Notes under the pieces: generated by a model
Database searches by the model: none
Told to the model about the DNA's origin: nothing
Seen by the model: only the letters and a program-made list of their open reading frames with translations
Assembly (NCBI RefSeq): GCF_901709675.1
Contig: NC_051092.1
Span: 2,858,491 to 2,922,490 of the forward strand
Length of the DNA: 64,000 nt
Reading direction: 5' to 3'
From: Syngnathus acus
Taxonomy: Eukaryota > Chordata > Actinopteri > Syngnathiformes > Syngnathidae
Translations under genes and position numbers: made by a program
In this document: piece after piece, positions 38,338 to 51,358 of the stretch
How the letters are laid out: the number at the start of each line of letters is the position of its first letter
Position numbering within the stretch: position 1 is the stretch's first letter

Positions 38338-38950
38338 GGTTGCACTAAAATTACTCTAAACTATTCAAGTAGCTATCAGGAGGACTGTGTGAAAATTAGT
38401 CTTGTACCAAAAACTACATTGTGAGTTCGTGGAATTCCACAACAACTAGTACATACCTGTAGGTAGTTACCTGGACTATGCTAAAAATTAGCTAGTTCGT
38501 AGTCGTAAGTAACAAACATTACACAAAACAACACAAATTGATAAAACCCGGTTACTTGGTTGGATCACACAAAAACTATCTTCATTATTAGTTTGTTAGT
38601 TCAAAGGACTACACTAAAAGTATCGATAGTTATGAGTCAAACTACCAAAAAAACGACAGTAAGTGAGCTAAGTATTACAGTGAGTTAGTAGCAAATTATG
38701 CTAATGCTACATTTACTGTCGTTAGTTGTTTACTTTGGAGGATTACACAACCGCATTGATAGATAATAGCAAGATGACACTAAAATGACAATTGGGTAGT
38801 GAGTAGGGTCACAAAAACTACAATGGTTGGGAGGAGTAGGATAACGCAGAAACCAGAGTTAGTTGGTTGGTTAATGAGTAAGTAGGACTGCCTTAAAAGT
38901 TGTAAAGTTAATTTGTCAGTCAATTAGAAGGAATCCACAAAAAACAACTA
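38338..38950. repeat. degenerate minisatellite, 33-46-bp units
   Basis: Units begin with variants of ggattacacaaaaacta and end in gttagttagtag-like runs. Unit starts are seen near 38392, 38431, 38473, 38562, 38606, 38740, 38773, 38806, 38839, 38885 and 38930. Spacing is 33 bp in the best block and 39-46 bp elsewhere. Heavy divergence indicates an old array. Confidence 0.65.
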
Positions 38951-41900
38951 CAAAAACACAAATTCCGCTGAAACTATCCTGAGTGACTGAGTTGGATAAA
39001 ACAAAAGCGACTTCAATTGTATTTCCTTGAAATAAATGAAATAAACTCGCCACTGAGGCACTCACACATAGTACACACACGCACAGGCTCTGGGGGGAAA
39101 AGGACCACCCCCCGGGCACAGTTGTGGCGGAGTGAGTAATGAGGCGGGCTGTTTCCAGCACGGCTGATGGAGGCGCCCATTAACAGGCACGCTTCAGGGT
39201 ATCTCTCGGCTACCCAATGGAAATGAGATCTGAAAGAAGCATGTAGAATGTGTTGTCACATCCAAGTGACACTTATTCGCTTTATTTCCTCCTCATTGTT
39301 ACAGGCGTACCACCTCTGGGTAAATCCACTATCGGGCCACATCTTTGTTGTTTGACGCCTTCGTAGTTATTAGGAGCTGATTCCCGGAAAGATCTATAAC
39401 GCTATTGAGCAGAAAAAAGTTCGCAACTCAATACAGTGGTATGTTGACTTGTGAGTTATTACTATCAAGCTTCACGTGCAACACCACTCGAGCGAACAGA
39501 AATGAGAGATTGGAGATACTGTGTAACGTTCTCACATGTGGGCGAGGAGAACCACAGTTGCCATTTATTTGAATGGTCTGACACAAATTGAAAATCTGCT
39601 GAAGGCCACAACTCACATCCAGACACTCCCACACAGACAAACCGGTCGACGGGACTTTAGCTCACTTGGCCACGTCATTACACGATATAATCCATTTTTT
39701 TCTGAAAATGATTTTACGGTTTGTCATGTTTTATACAAAACAGTTTTCTATATTTCAAAAACAACTTGTGTCTTAGGGGACTCAAACAGGTTCAAAGTCG
39801 ATGAAGACGGATCCAACCGTCTGTCCGCTTGTATTTGAATTTCACATTTGACACAATTTTCGGAACGCCCTCTGTCTTTTAAAGCCACGCTTTTCCGATC
39901 AATGTGGCATCAAACCGCTACGACTTGGATGTTGCATGCTCTTCAAGTCTTTGTTAGAGGATATTAGCATCCGCACGACGACCATCGCAGCACAATTATG
40001 TTTCCATCCAGCCGACAGTGTTGAGCCCGTATAGTATTTTAGCGGCGCGTCGGCCGTATGGACGGCTTTGGGAAGGGTGAGTGGCACCTCATTTCACACA
40101 GCCTAATGGCTTGACACCGAGAGCACAGTGAGGAGCTTCCCTTCATTTTTGCGCTCCAACTTTTATGAGACGCTAGGATTAGGGCTTGATTGAAAGTCAC
40201 CGTGAGCTGACTCCTACAGCGCAGAAGCTTTTTTAACTTGACGGCTTCATTTTATTAATGACACGCACGCGTAGATAGACAGCAGTCAAGTCGCCTCTCG
40301 GGGAGGTTGGCGTGAATTTGACCGCAAAGATGAAGCTGAATTGATACACAGTGTGGACCAAATATTTATGCGAGTAGGATTGAATGGAATGAAGGCTTAA
40401 GATCACACAATTGCTTCCTGATACTGGGGATAATGTAATGCTGACACGCCCAAAAATTGGTCATATTCATATTATAAAAACGATTCTTGCAAAGTTGCGC
40501 GTCTCGCCAATGTATGAAATATGTCAACTGTACCAACATCAATTTTATACTGCGAAAACATTAATCTATGACGAAATTATTAATCTATATCTAAATTATG
40601 TCCTACATTATTCTTGTAAAATTTGGATTTTAATCTCAAATTTGCAATTTTTTTTGTTTCAAACATATGACCAAAAAAAATTCAAGATAACCTTAAGCCT
40701 AAAAACAAAAAATACAGTGCTTCCTTCACGCAAGGTTAAGAGAACGACTTTAATTCAAAATAGTTTTACTTTTCTTTCCAAGTTACCCAAAAGCTTTTTT
40801 AATACTACAATGAAAAAGATTTCGTATCGTACCTGTATTTTTTTAACACGGCAATAAAAAAAAAATACTGTTGTCATCAAAGTGGTTTCGTTTGACATAA
40901 TCCTAATAATTTCAAAAGATAGTATAAAAAATATTTACTGCGAAAGAAAAACAGCCTCCTCCTAATAATTGACTACACAGTGTATTCATGACACACCCAC
41001 TAATCATCTCAATTGTTTTTTTTAATGTGCGAGCATGTGAATTGAAAGACGAACCCACAAAGGAGACTAAATGTATCCCCTGCATGTGACAGACACGGCA
41101 GCCCTCCAGGCTTAGTTGTCACAAAACCGGCGACCAGTCAGAGCTCGTCAGGTCGCCGTCGTAGCATAATTGTGTTGTGACACCTTGAACCCGCCACTGG
41201 TTGTGCCGCGTGCTAATTTTCTGATAGCGCGCCGCGTGGGCTGCTGGAATCACAGCTATGATGGCTGTAATTTGTGCGGCGAGTGAAAAAAAAAAAAAAG
41301 GGAGGGAGGGGGGGGGCATCAACAGGATAAATACAAATTAAAATTGATGCTGGTCTTTGAGTAGTTTACGTTAGGGGGGGGGGGGGGGGGGGGGGAGAGA
41401 GAGCTTGCTATTTGGTCCCTCCATTACACGGCAGGGCCCCGGAGGCAAAGATGTGCTGCAGCATGTGATCACAGGCTTGATAATAAAGCTTAGAAAGCAC
41501 CTGCTTTCATGCGTGTCGCTTTGAAAATGTTGCATGGCGACATGTCAAGGCTGTTACCCTCCACAATAAACACGCTGGAACAAGCGGAAAAAAAAAGAAT
41601 CTGCGATTTATCAAACAATAAGAGTGTATCCGTGTGTGTGTTACCGTCCCGCAGAGCCAAAAGGGGCGTCCTGCTGGACTCTCATCTCAGCGCGTCTCCG
41701 CCCGGCAGTTCAAGAGCTCTTCATTACAGACTCCCCGAACGTCTAAGGGAGAGAAAAGAAACAATGATGAGCACGCCGTGTACACGTAACCTTTCCGAGG
41801 CTTCGGTCGACCACGACCGAGAGCGCCGCGGGATCAAAACGGTGACGGATCAAACACGGCTGTGAAAGTGGTTCACTGACAGGACACATCATTAGGTACA

Positions 41901-42470
41901 CGGACAAATTTGCACATGGAGGCACCCATGTGATGCCTGATTTATTTGACCAACTTATTTATTGTACAGTCGACAATGAACAAGAAGCTTTTTTTGTTTG
42001 AAGCCGCCATTTTGGACCATTTCCAACATTTAGGGAATCCACTCAAATGAGCCTAAATTGGAAGCAGGTATTGCAGATGTGTTCATCTCCAAAGCAAAAC
42101 ATGGCGCCAAAAATTGATGCAGCTGTAGGATTAGGATTATGGTTTGCAGCGGTCGAGTCTAAGCCACAAACTAGTTTTGACAATTCATCATCATTTTGTC
42201 AACTTTTATTGTCAGGTACAACCGTATATGCGTAAAATGATAAAAATAAATAATGATGATCAATATAAGTGTTTAAAATTCAAAAATATTGAAATATATG
42301 GAAATCTGTATTGATTCGTGACATTTGCACAACTTCAGGTGGCTGGTAATCTAGAACCCTGGGCTCCATTTTTTTTTGTGTGTGGATCGAATCCACTTAT
42401 ATGGTAGAAATCTGTAATGCGAGAAAAGATAGTCACAGCCGCAAATGCACATTTCAGTTTATAAAACGCA
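38951..42470. other. intergenic, no gene seen
   Basis: Noncoding, alternating complex segments (39120-39240, 40000-40330) and AT-rich filler (40430-40980). It includes a G22 run at 41374-41395 and a stub of the cattaggtacac motif near 41891. Confidence 0.55.
41374..41395. repeat. poly(G) tract, 22 G, followed by GA run
   Basis: The longest homopurine G run in the window. It can form a quadruplex and is prone to sequencing error. Confidence 0.92.
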
Positions 42471-42559
42471 ATGAGCATGCTCACGCAGGTGCTGCTGTGA
42501 GCCACAGCTCACATCCCAACACTCACCCGCAGACTCCGCAGAGACAGACAGATGTACAT

Positions 42560-43060
42560 TCTTTGATCATTTTATGCTCGCAAATTTCATATCACATATT
42601 TTCACCGATAATGGTTTGCTCTGGAACATAACGGTGATGAACAAGGTAGTCAATTTGAGTCCAAACAGCTTCACAGATCCGCCGGAGAGCGAGTGTTTGC
42701 GCAGCGCCGAGGAATGGAGCTTGACAGGCTCATCAACGAGGCGCTTCTCGCAATCCACTGATATAATAATTATAGCGTCCCCCGTCTTTAGTGGAGGTTG
42801 ATTGTTCTTGCTGTGAGCTAACACACTTAATTGTGCTATGCAAATGAGAGCAATTACAAAGCTTTTAGGTGAAGCGATGACAGCTGAGCTTGGTTTTCCA
42901 CCGAGGCCTCGCCCCAAAACAGTTGTCATGGGAACTCGCCATAGAATAACACGCACACGCATTCAAACCCACACGCCGTCTAATGGATATAATCTCATGA
43001 TATGGCCGCAAATTGCCTCCTCTCCAGTCGCTGGGGTTGATCCATTCTTTGATTACTGAA
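42560..43060. promoter_or_regulatory. candidate conserved noncoding element
   Basis: A 500-bp complex block without simple repeats. It includes an RFX-like GTTGTCATGGGAAC (42922-42935) and homeobox-like aattataatt-type motifs. No frame with protein similarity. Confidence 0.3.
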
Positions 43061-43489
43061 TATATTCCAAATTTGCTTTGACTAAAAAGGAGGGTTGGGT
43101 TTGAGTCGGAACGACAAAAAAAAAATTAACGAGATTGTAAAATATGCTCACATCCATGCAGCGAGACGATGTCAACAATCGGTCAAACGTATCAAAAAGG
43201 ATTTTACATGATCCCGCCGCACGCATTTAAAAGTTTATAATTGCGAGTGTAATGCTGTGATCAAAATGGCTTCATTGTGCATGTGATATGCGGATGAAAG
43301 ACTGCCACTGATCGTATCGAGAAGCGTGGAAAGACTCAAACTCGCTGCCAGTCGCACTTTTACAGACAATTAAATCAAGCCACCCATCTTCATTTTCCTT
43401 ACAATTAAAATCAATGTTTTCGACGGATATGCAGTTTTTAATCGGATTTTTTTTTTAATGCCAGGCAATGAGTAGAACGCCGGCTGCGG

Positions 43490-43870
43490 TGTTTGCTCCA
43501 CGTCATCTATATGACAATTAATCTCGCCGAGTCTTTCATGAATTAAATATGAATGAGGTGTTCTGGAGGTAAATGACAAGAGGCAGAGCGTAATTGAGGT
43601 GGCGGCAACGCGGCCTTCCCCGACTAATCTCTGACTGGGTCACGTGACTGGGGCCGCTCCCCCAATGCCGGCCGCTCTTTTTGCCACAAAAGCCGGGGCG
43701 GCTGGGAAAATTGATTTCCTCGCACGAGGTGTATTTGATAGCTTTTGAAATCAAAAATTGAAATGAACTAACCTGCGCCCCGCACGCAAAAGAGCAAATT
43801 AAACAAGCTCGGCGGCGGTTGCATTTTTTTCTCCCCTCGGAGCTCTGGAGACAAATTCTAAGATGATTCT
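43490..43870. promoter_or_regulatory. candidate conserved element with GTCACGTGAC
   Basis: A complex block containing the 10-bp palindrome GTCACGTGAC at 43639-43648, the exact E-box/CLEAR site for MITF/TFE/USF proteins. AT-rich filler follows from 43880. Confidence 0.3.
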
Positions 43871-44620
43871 CAGACCAACAGTAAATTTGTATTAATATCA
43901 TATTTATATTCATATAAATGTTTGTAATCTATAATATATATATTGGACCTTGAAGTGATTATATTCTTTGTAACTGTAAATATGCATTTTTCTATGCAAC
44001 ATCCAGTTTCAGTATTCACTATATAAAAGATGTGTATTTATACACTTGGTCTTTTTTTGAAATTAATTTGCAGATTTATTGTATGGTATAGCAACATGCA
44101 GTCATTTCCAAATATTTTTTTCCATGATTTCTTCTATATGAATTTGAGCTTAAAATAATCACCCGTTTGTATGCTGTGATCATATATAATTGTGAATTCA
44201 TTTTCATGATTTCAACCAAATATTAATATAATCAAATTTGCTTTATGATTTGAAACTACATGATGAAGCATGTTCTGTGTATTTTTACCAATCTCAACCA
44301 GATATTATTAATAAAGCAATAGAATTTGTGTTTTTAAGATACTATTTGATGATCAATTATAAATATAGTATTTCCTCTTTAAAAGATTTCAACTAAATAT
44401 ACATATTTTTCTTAATTTACATTTTTGAATTAGTTATAATAAATTCAAAATAGTCATGTCTCGTTGCAGTTCCAAGCAAAATAAAATCTCACTATATCAA
44501 GACTAATATTTCCATTTAAATAAAAGTCAACTTTAAAGAAAGTATATATATATTTTTTCATACTACGCCCACTCCGAAATGGTTAATTCCATCTTCATTA
44601 CAGGAACAATGTAAAAAGCC
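43871..44620. other. AT-rich intergenic filler
   Basis: Very low-GC sequence with no gene, RNA or organised repeat that I can see. Confidence 0.65.
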
Positions 44621-44624
44621 GCGC

Positions 44625-44830
44625 GAACAGAGGCGCATAGTCCTTTGTGCGAGCGAGTCAAAGTGGACCAGACGAGCCGAGGGAAACGAGCGCCGACAAA
44701 AAGGACGATGCGGCCGAGCAGATGTTGCTGCAGGTGGACGCCGAGATCAATAGGCGCCGCGGTTACCTGAGCCTCGGCAACTCGTAGCAGATGTTAAACA
44801 GACTGATGCCCCCTGGAAGGCTGATCAATG
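44625..44830. promoter_or_regulatory. GC-rich island with CTCF-like site
   Basis: An abrupt GC-rich segment after AT-rich filler. TGCCCCCTGGAAG (44807-44819) reads CTTCCAGGGGGCA on the minus strand, close to the CTCF core. It also contains gccgcggttacc near 44757. Confidence 0.35.
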
Positions 44831-47570
44831 GACAGGAGGCAGATGGACCAGAACATGGGGGAGTGCTGCGAGGCGCTGCTAGTTAGAACACACAAATTGC
44901 TGGGGAAAAAAAACACACACACAACAGAAGTCACATTTGAAATGCAAGTTCAGCTTTTAGGAGGCGTATTGCAACTTGTGCCAAAAGTCTGTCACGTTAA
45001 TGACTTAAGTCTTATTTACAGGTAGATGTGACCAGGTGAGAGGAAAAGGAGGACTCAGCACTTCCTGCCGAGCTCCAAACTTGAGCTCATTAGCAAGCAA
45101 GCAGCTCGAGGAGGTGTCACACGATGCCACACGACACCAACCTTTAACGCCCATTAGGCAATTAAATACACACTCAAATGGGGGCCACTCGTTTGTTATC
45201 AATCTTCTTCTACGGGCACTGGTCAGTAAATTACGCTTGTTTGCGGTGGGGAAATAGCCTTCTGCTCTTTCATACACAATTCGCTGTATGATTAGAAAAC
45301 AAAGATTTTTTTGTTTTTTTAATTAGAAGCACATCTATGAATTTTGTATTTTGATTGAACTGAAGAACGGCAAAACTCAAATTTCAATCCAATTTTTTAA
45401 ATTTATTTAAATTTTTTTATTGTAATAGTTTTTAACTTCTTAATAGGTTATTTTGACTGAATTGAATTAATACAACCCTAACTAGGGAACGCATGTGTAT
45501 TTATTGATTGATTGATTTTTAACCGCCTTTTATATTTTATAATAATAATAATAATAGAATGGGTCAAAATTGGAAAATAAATCAATGACATAAAATCAAT
45601 TATATTAAATAGTATTTATTGGTATATATATATATATATGTATAGTCTGTTTTTTAAATTGTTGTCATCTAAACATTTCTCTTTTTTAAATACTTGGTTT
45701 TCATTGAAGGTTGACATTTCAATTTATATTTTAATACCTATCATGATATACCTATGCAGCAATAACAATACAAGCAATAATATATGTTCCCTATTTATAT
45801 TTATGTTACATGAATCAAGCTATTCTAACTGTGACAAGGATGCATCGTGCGCATTAATAGCGTCTCGGACACATGACGGACATTTCAAAACGTTTCCCAC
45901 GCACTCAAACTCCAACAAACACGCACGCAAGGATTGTCTGACAGGGCACGTCCCCGTGGCCGCGGTTGTCCGAGAAGCAACTTGAACCGGGCGATAACCC
46001 GACAGACTTTATCTTGTCTTGGGTGAAGCCCGAAGACGACACTTCAACCGCACGCGGCGACGTACAGCCCCCGAGAGCCCTAACCTTCCCCTGGTCCCCA
46101 CCGCTGTAGCCTGAAAGCTGTCAGCGGCCCTGTTGCTTATTGATGTTTCTGCATGTTTTATGTCTCGGGGAGATATGACGGCCGTGACACGGTGCTGATT
46201 TCAATCGGCCTTCGCCGAGTGACAGCTGGGGCAAGTGAGAAGAAGAAGTAGAAGAAGGGGGGAAACAAAAAAAAAAAAAAAAGGTTGGGATGTCATTGGC
46301 TCAGATCAGATCTGGCCTCGTTCTTCTCCTCCCTTTTAATGAAAATGTTTCATTCACGTCTCACGGCTCTCTCCCCCTGGCTGATGAATTCAAGGAGAGG
46401 AAATAAAAGGAGAAACGAATAGCGGCGGAGAAAGAAATTCGGCTTTTGTCCGATTGGGCCGGGGCGAGAAGAGACGATGACCTCCGGAGCCAAAGGTTCT
46501 GACACCGCATCAATCCCTTTAGGGGGCGAGGCCTGCCGGACCGGCGCTGGCTGGAGATTACTTGAGCACATCTGAGGGATGGCTCGCTCTATCTATTTCA
46601 CACGTTCTATGCAGAGTTGTATGCTTTGGATCCTGAGCTGCCCGCTAAATTAGGTCTGAGATCATTCTGCGGAATGAAGGGGAGCCATCCAAGGCAATTC
46701 AATCCCACAAGCATTGACAGAGAGCTTACTGAATCCCAGGAAAAAAGAAGAAGAAGAAGGGGGACGTGCATCTATTCCCTCTTTCTCTTTATGATAGTGA
46801 TGAGAGGAATGTAGCCCGGGTAATCCCAATAAGGCTCTTAACTTGCAAATTCAAGTATAGGCACATATGTACCGGTAAGACGCTCCCACGCTGCTTTTTC
46901 CACAAGCATACATCGTTTTTTTTTCAACTGAGCTCAATTAGTTTAACGCTTGGTAAAATAAAAAATAACAACTACAGTTAGCGTATCGCCCCCCCCAAAC
47001 ATCTCAATGCTAACTTAAAAATTAAAAAAGAGCGTATTTAGTTGACAAAGGAACAAAATTGCGTCATAAATCACATGTCACAAATTTAGCCATAACATTA
47101 AGATGAATTGCTCAGTAGGCTATGAGCGCTAACAAGCTGTCGCAAATATTCAGATGGGGATGAAACAGTTTAACTAAGATTCAATTTCAATATATTGTCA
47201 TTATTAACAATACCGCATTCAACTCCTCTGAGATTAAACGGTGATGAATTTGGTGATGCAGCGCATCATTAGCCATAGCATTGGCAGCTAACGGGAAGAT
47301 GCTAGGTGCTAATGATTTGCTTCAATCTTGCTCATAATTCATTATCGTGATGTGTATTTTTTTTTAATATAATTATCGAACTACCTTGATTACTTGATTT
47401 TTTTTCCTTCTTCTTCAGTCAGTCATATTTATTTTTTCCTCGTGTCATCTCTCCTTGGACAAGTTAAGTCTTTTCAAAGTTTTTGTTCTCTTCAATCAGA
47501 TAAAACAGTTCATTTGCTGCACTGTCAAATTAATAGCGCAAGTAGCTCCTTTGCTTTGAGTGCAGTCATA
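44831..47570. other. intergenic, candidate island 46310-46570
   Basis: No gene. It includes an ATT/AAT run (45541-45556), a TA run (45622-45639), a GC-rich patch (45950-46120) and a complex block at 46310-46570 that could be a conserved element. Confidence 0.5.
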
Positions 47571-47579
47571 TTTTTTTCC

Positions 47580-47940
47580 CTCTGTAGAAACACAATTACT
47601 CCGAGGAGAGGGGAGGGGCATAATGAGATTCAAAACAAAGACCAAATTAGCTGTCATTAAATTATTTCAATTTCCTTTCCCCGCTAATAGAAGATTGTGA
47701 CAGGTGTCATAGTCGGGCATCACGTTGGCCCGGCAACATGCTAGAATGGATAATTGATCCATCAAAACGCATCTAGCTTGGGCAATAACTGGCTCCAGAC
47801 GGAACGCGCATAGAAAATCGAATTTAAAGCCCGGCGTTGACGGCTCCGCCGCGCCTGCGCTCAGTCGATCAAGTATGTATTCCCCTTCTGACAACTCTGT
47901 TCACATGCTGTTAAATTATTTAAAGCGCTGGCTGGTCCCC
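47580..47940. promoter_or_regulatory. candidate conserved element with second TGIF/MEIS palindrome
   Basis: It contains TGACAGGTGTCA at 47698-47709, identical to the site at 36864, and the inverted homeobox-like GGATAATTGATCC near 47747. Complex, repeat-free sequence. Confidence 0.35.
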
Positions 47941-48077
47941 AACCACCAGTCACGGTCGGCGGGACATTCCGTACTGGCTCGCACGATAAGATTAAATATT
48001 ATTTAGTTGGTTTCACTTTGAAGCTGCATTTCAGACACAATTTCAGCAGTTATATCAGAAAAGCAGGACAGGCACAA

Positions 48078-48200
48078 CAAGATAGCAACCGGCTCATTTT
48101 CATTTACAAAGTCTTGAAAGGCAACGTGCCACCGTACATCAGCACTTTATTAAATCTGTCTCATAATACCCACTCAACCCTTCCAAGTGACTGTTGACTG
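48078..48200 (+). pseudogene. probable decayed LINE reverse-transcriptase tail
   Basis: In the frame of 48099, a segment reads LIFIYKVLKGNVPPYISTLL and meets a stop soon after. This resembles the conserved stretch near the C-terminus of non-LTR retrotransposon ORF2 proteins (a yKvLkG.aPpYis.LL pattern). Stops and short length mark it as dead. The family call is from pattern memory. Confidence 0.4.
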
Positions 48201-48590
48201 CTTTACAAAAGTTCCATCTTCCTCGGAATACAGTAGACACTCAAACGCAACAATGCTTCCAGAACTATTTAATGCAGCTGAAGCGTGAACGTTTGCTCAG
48301 TTATTTTGTTTCTGTCCTCTCAACATGATGCCTTGAACTCAGTTACTTGAGATTCAAATCAAGGTTTGAATACTGAAAATCAGAGTAATGGCTATCTTTT
48401 ATAACTGATTCGCATTTCTGTGCTGGTCTGTCAAAATATTGCAAAAAAAAAAAGTTGGCGACCACTGAGCTAAAAGAAGGAACATGAAAGAGAAAAAGCA
48501 TTCTCCGAGGAGCTGTCATAGAGAAAGCAAGATGCCACAGGAGGGGAGGGGGGGGGGAGCGTCTGTTGGAGGAATGCCTTCAGTAGCTCA
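48201..48590. other. intergenic, possible hAT end at 48452-48465
   Basis: No gene. The sequence gttggcgaccactg (48452-48465) looks like one terminus of a hAT-type element, but no partner end was located. A G-rich run lies at 48541-48558. Confidence 0.35.
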
Positions 48591-49265
48591 GCTTTTCACA
48601 TTTTAATTTGAGGTCTGCGACGGCAGAGCCCGAGCGAGCGGGTCCTGGGAGTCGGGCCTGGTGCTCTGACCCCTGAACATAGACTGTCAGCCCGGCTCGG
48701 CGGAGGATCACCGGGGGCCGCCGGGCCGGGGCGCTTTGAAAGCCGCCGCCAATTCAGCCCAAAGACGCGGCTGAATGGCCGCCGCTGTCGCAGACGCCGC
48801 CACCAGTGAAAAAACAGGTTGCGCCAGGAAGAGAATTTGCTTTCAAAATGTGTTTGTCCTCTGACCTCGCGTCCAACCTTGTGGCCCCGCCGCCTTTGAA
48901 GCCCGGAGTATGTTGTTTTTTTTGCATAGGGGGGGCACTGAAAGGAGTGCCCCTGTCAGTATAAATATATTAATAATCTGACAGCTTCATCTGCTTTTGA
49001 GGGCCCGGCTTGACAGGCTCACAAAAGGCCGGGTGCTGTCTACACGTCCGCGTCTTCCTGTCTGAACAAGACGCACGCACACACTGAGTTGATTAAGACA
49101 TCACACTCCTGCCAGCCATTGATTTTTACAGCCGTCTCTGTCACTTACTGTACCAGGGCCCCCCCGGCGGCGGCGTCCAAATCGACCGCGACAGCCTCGT
49201 GTGAGGCGCAGAAAATGTTTGAGAGGAATGCTCAGTTCAAGTAAATGCGCTTTTTATTCCGCCGC
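48591..49265. promoter_or_regulatory. large GC-rich candidate conserved block
   Basis: A long complex, GC-rich stretch (densest at 48620-48800) with no supported frame, followed by AT-rich sequence. It is the broadest such island in the window and could be an enhancer cluster, a CpG-rich regulatory region or an unannotated noncoding transcript start. Confidence 0.3.
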
Positions 49266-50820
49266 GTGTCTTTTAATCTCCTATATGCTCGCCCAGTTGT
49301 GGGATCAAACGTGGATATGCGACAGAAATTGATTCTATTTGATTTGGTTTTGGTAAAGACAAAGAATGGAGCCCCTCCCTTTTTTTTAAACGTCAGTTAT
49401 TATTTGGGTTAGGGGATGATATATATCAACAACTGGATCAAATTGAAACAGTTTCCATCCTTTTAAATCAAAGTCAGAAAAAAGGCCCGATTTTTGGATG
49501 TTTCGAAAGATTATCCAGGTGTGGCCGAAAAATGGTAAAACTTTGAAAAACTATTGTAAAATTTAAACAGATTGTTAACTGCTACAAAAGTCACTCAACC
49601 AGAATAAAATAACAAGGAGAAGAAGAGTCTGCCACTCAATCAGTCGATTCTTCTTCTTCTTGGTATTGTCCGGCCATCTGGATGCCCTGTGGCACGATAC
49701 TGCCTCTCACAGGTCAATCTCGGTACTACGGCAAATCTGGCCATATGTGGCGTGATGTATTAGTCATCTTCAGTACACCGATGAATTTATTCCCCCCCCA
49801 TCATCGTGTGGGTTCTCTCACATTTTTATAATCGATTAAAAATCTCGACGTGTGGATTCGATTGGAAGTTTTGATTTGAGCCAGTACGAGTTGAACAAAG
49901 GAGGAAGGGAGCGAGTGCATTTGTGCATGTGGAAAAGAGCCCCGCCTCTCAGACGGCGTGGAGAGACAGAGGGAGAGCAGGGGTCAGAGGGAGCACAGGT
50001 AATTGAGGTGTCCCCGCCCCTTCCCTCTCCTCTCCCCCCTTTTTTTTTTCCGGGGCTTCTCACCCCATCCTTTCACCCCGCCACCCTCTATCGGCACAGC
50101 GGGCACAATTACGCTTCCCATCACCCCACCAGCTGGCCCCCGTGATCCTGCACTTCTTACTAAACGCGACTCCATTGGCCCCTTTCCCTCTTAACCTCTC
50201 AGCAGCCATTCTGGGGGGAAATAGGCCGAGTTGCACTGCACGCCTACAGCGGGAGGAAAAGAACTCCGGGCCGCTATGCTACTTTTCAGCAGTTTGGGAA
50301 AATAGGGTCAAATGCAGGTTGTGCATTGAGAATGAAGACTGGGTTCATAGCAGGTGCAGTACGCGGCTTACGTTGTTAATATTTTTTGATTCTCATGAAA
50401 GCAATTGCTGTAACTGCAATTAGTAGATTAGATGGCTCTAATTATGATGCAGTTCAAAGTAAAATATTGTAAATGAAGGTCTCTGTCACTCAACTATGAG
50501 CAACCTTATATGATGTCTAACGGAAATAGATACACACGCACGCAAGCAGGAGCAAGGCACTTTTTCAATAAGGTAATGTCAAATATCAAATAAAACAACT
50601 CATTTAAAAAAAATAAGACAAAATATGTGACGTGTGGATGGATGACAGCGGCAAACAATCAGCGTTTTTTTTTTTTTTTTGGGTCCGCTTGTTGCGATGC
50701 TAACAAGTTGAATCAAGCAGAAGTGTCTTTCAACATGTATGTTAATTGCGCTTCTATTTTCGGACGCGGACACCTGCGCGTCGGTCTGATCCGATTCCTC
50801 CAACACGCTCGGGGTGTCTC
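49266..50820. other. intergenic, no gene seen
   Basis: 49610-49790 contains a tttcttcttctt-type stretch typical of degraded fish transposons. 49850-50220 is GC-rich and purine/pyrimidine-skewed. No exon is supported. Confidence 0.5.
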
Positions 50821-50829
50821 TTGATAGAC

Positions 50830-51130
50830 AACGTTTTCACCCCATCCCCTCGCATTAATGAGCGGCGAGGCGCTCCAGCAGCGTTATTACCTGAAATAAT
50901 ACCATATGGTAAAATGTAAACAACATCTGCATATTCATGTCACAACTTCATCTGTTTAATTAGTTCCAGCAAAGCAGTTTAGCCTCTGAGCAACACACCC
51001 CTCCCCATAACCCTTTCCTACCTCCCTTCCTGTCAGAGAGACGTGTCCCGCTGTCGCTCCCGACAGTCCTCCCATTGTTCAAGTGATGCTGCCTAGCACT
51101 GACGCCTTCACGGCCAGGAGTGTCTTACAG
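50830..51130. promoter_or_regulatory. candidate conserved noncoding element
   Basis: Complex sequence between a poly(T) tract and an AT microsatellite. It includes gcatattcatgtcacaactt near 50927 and a C-rich section. Evidence is compositional only. Confidence 0.25.
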
Positions 51131-51180
51131 GCCACAGATCAGGTGAAGACACTTAGAGAGGCTTCTCAAACCTGTCTTTT

Positions 51181-51358
51181 AATATATATATATATATATA
51201 ATATCAAATTATATATCTATATATTATATAGATAAATAATATCAAATTATATATATAAAAAAAATAATGTATAAATAAATACTATTAAATAATATATACA
51301 TAATGTATACATTTTTTATACATATCTATATATATATATATAGATAGATATATACAAA
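51181..51358. repeat. AT-rich compound microsatellite
   Basis: TA dinucleotides with repeated atatcaaattatatat and TAGA/TCTA units, over about 180 bp. Confidence 0.9.

Noticed and set aside
40411-40857. 148-aa plus-strand frame
   Set aside because: Lies in very AT-rich sequence with Lys/Ile/Phe-biased composition and no domain.
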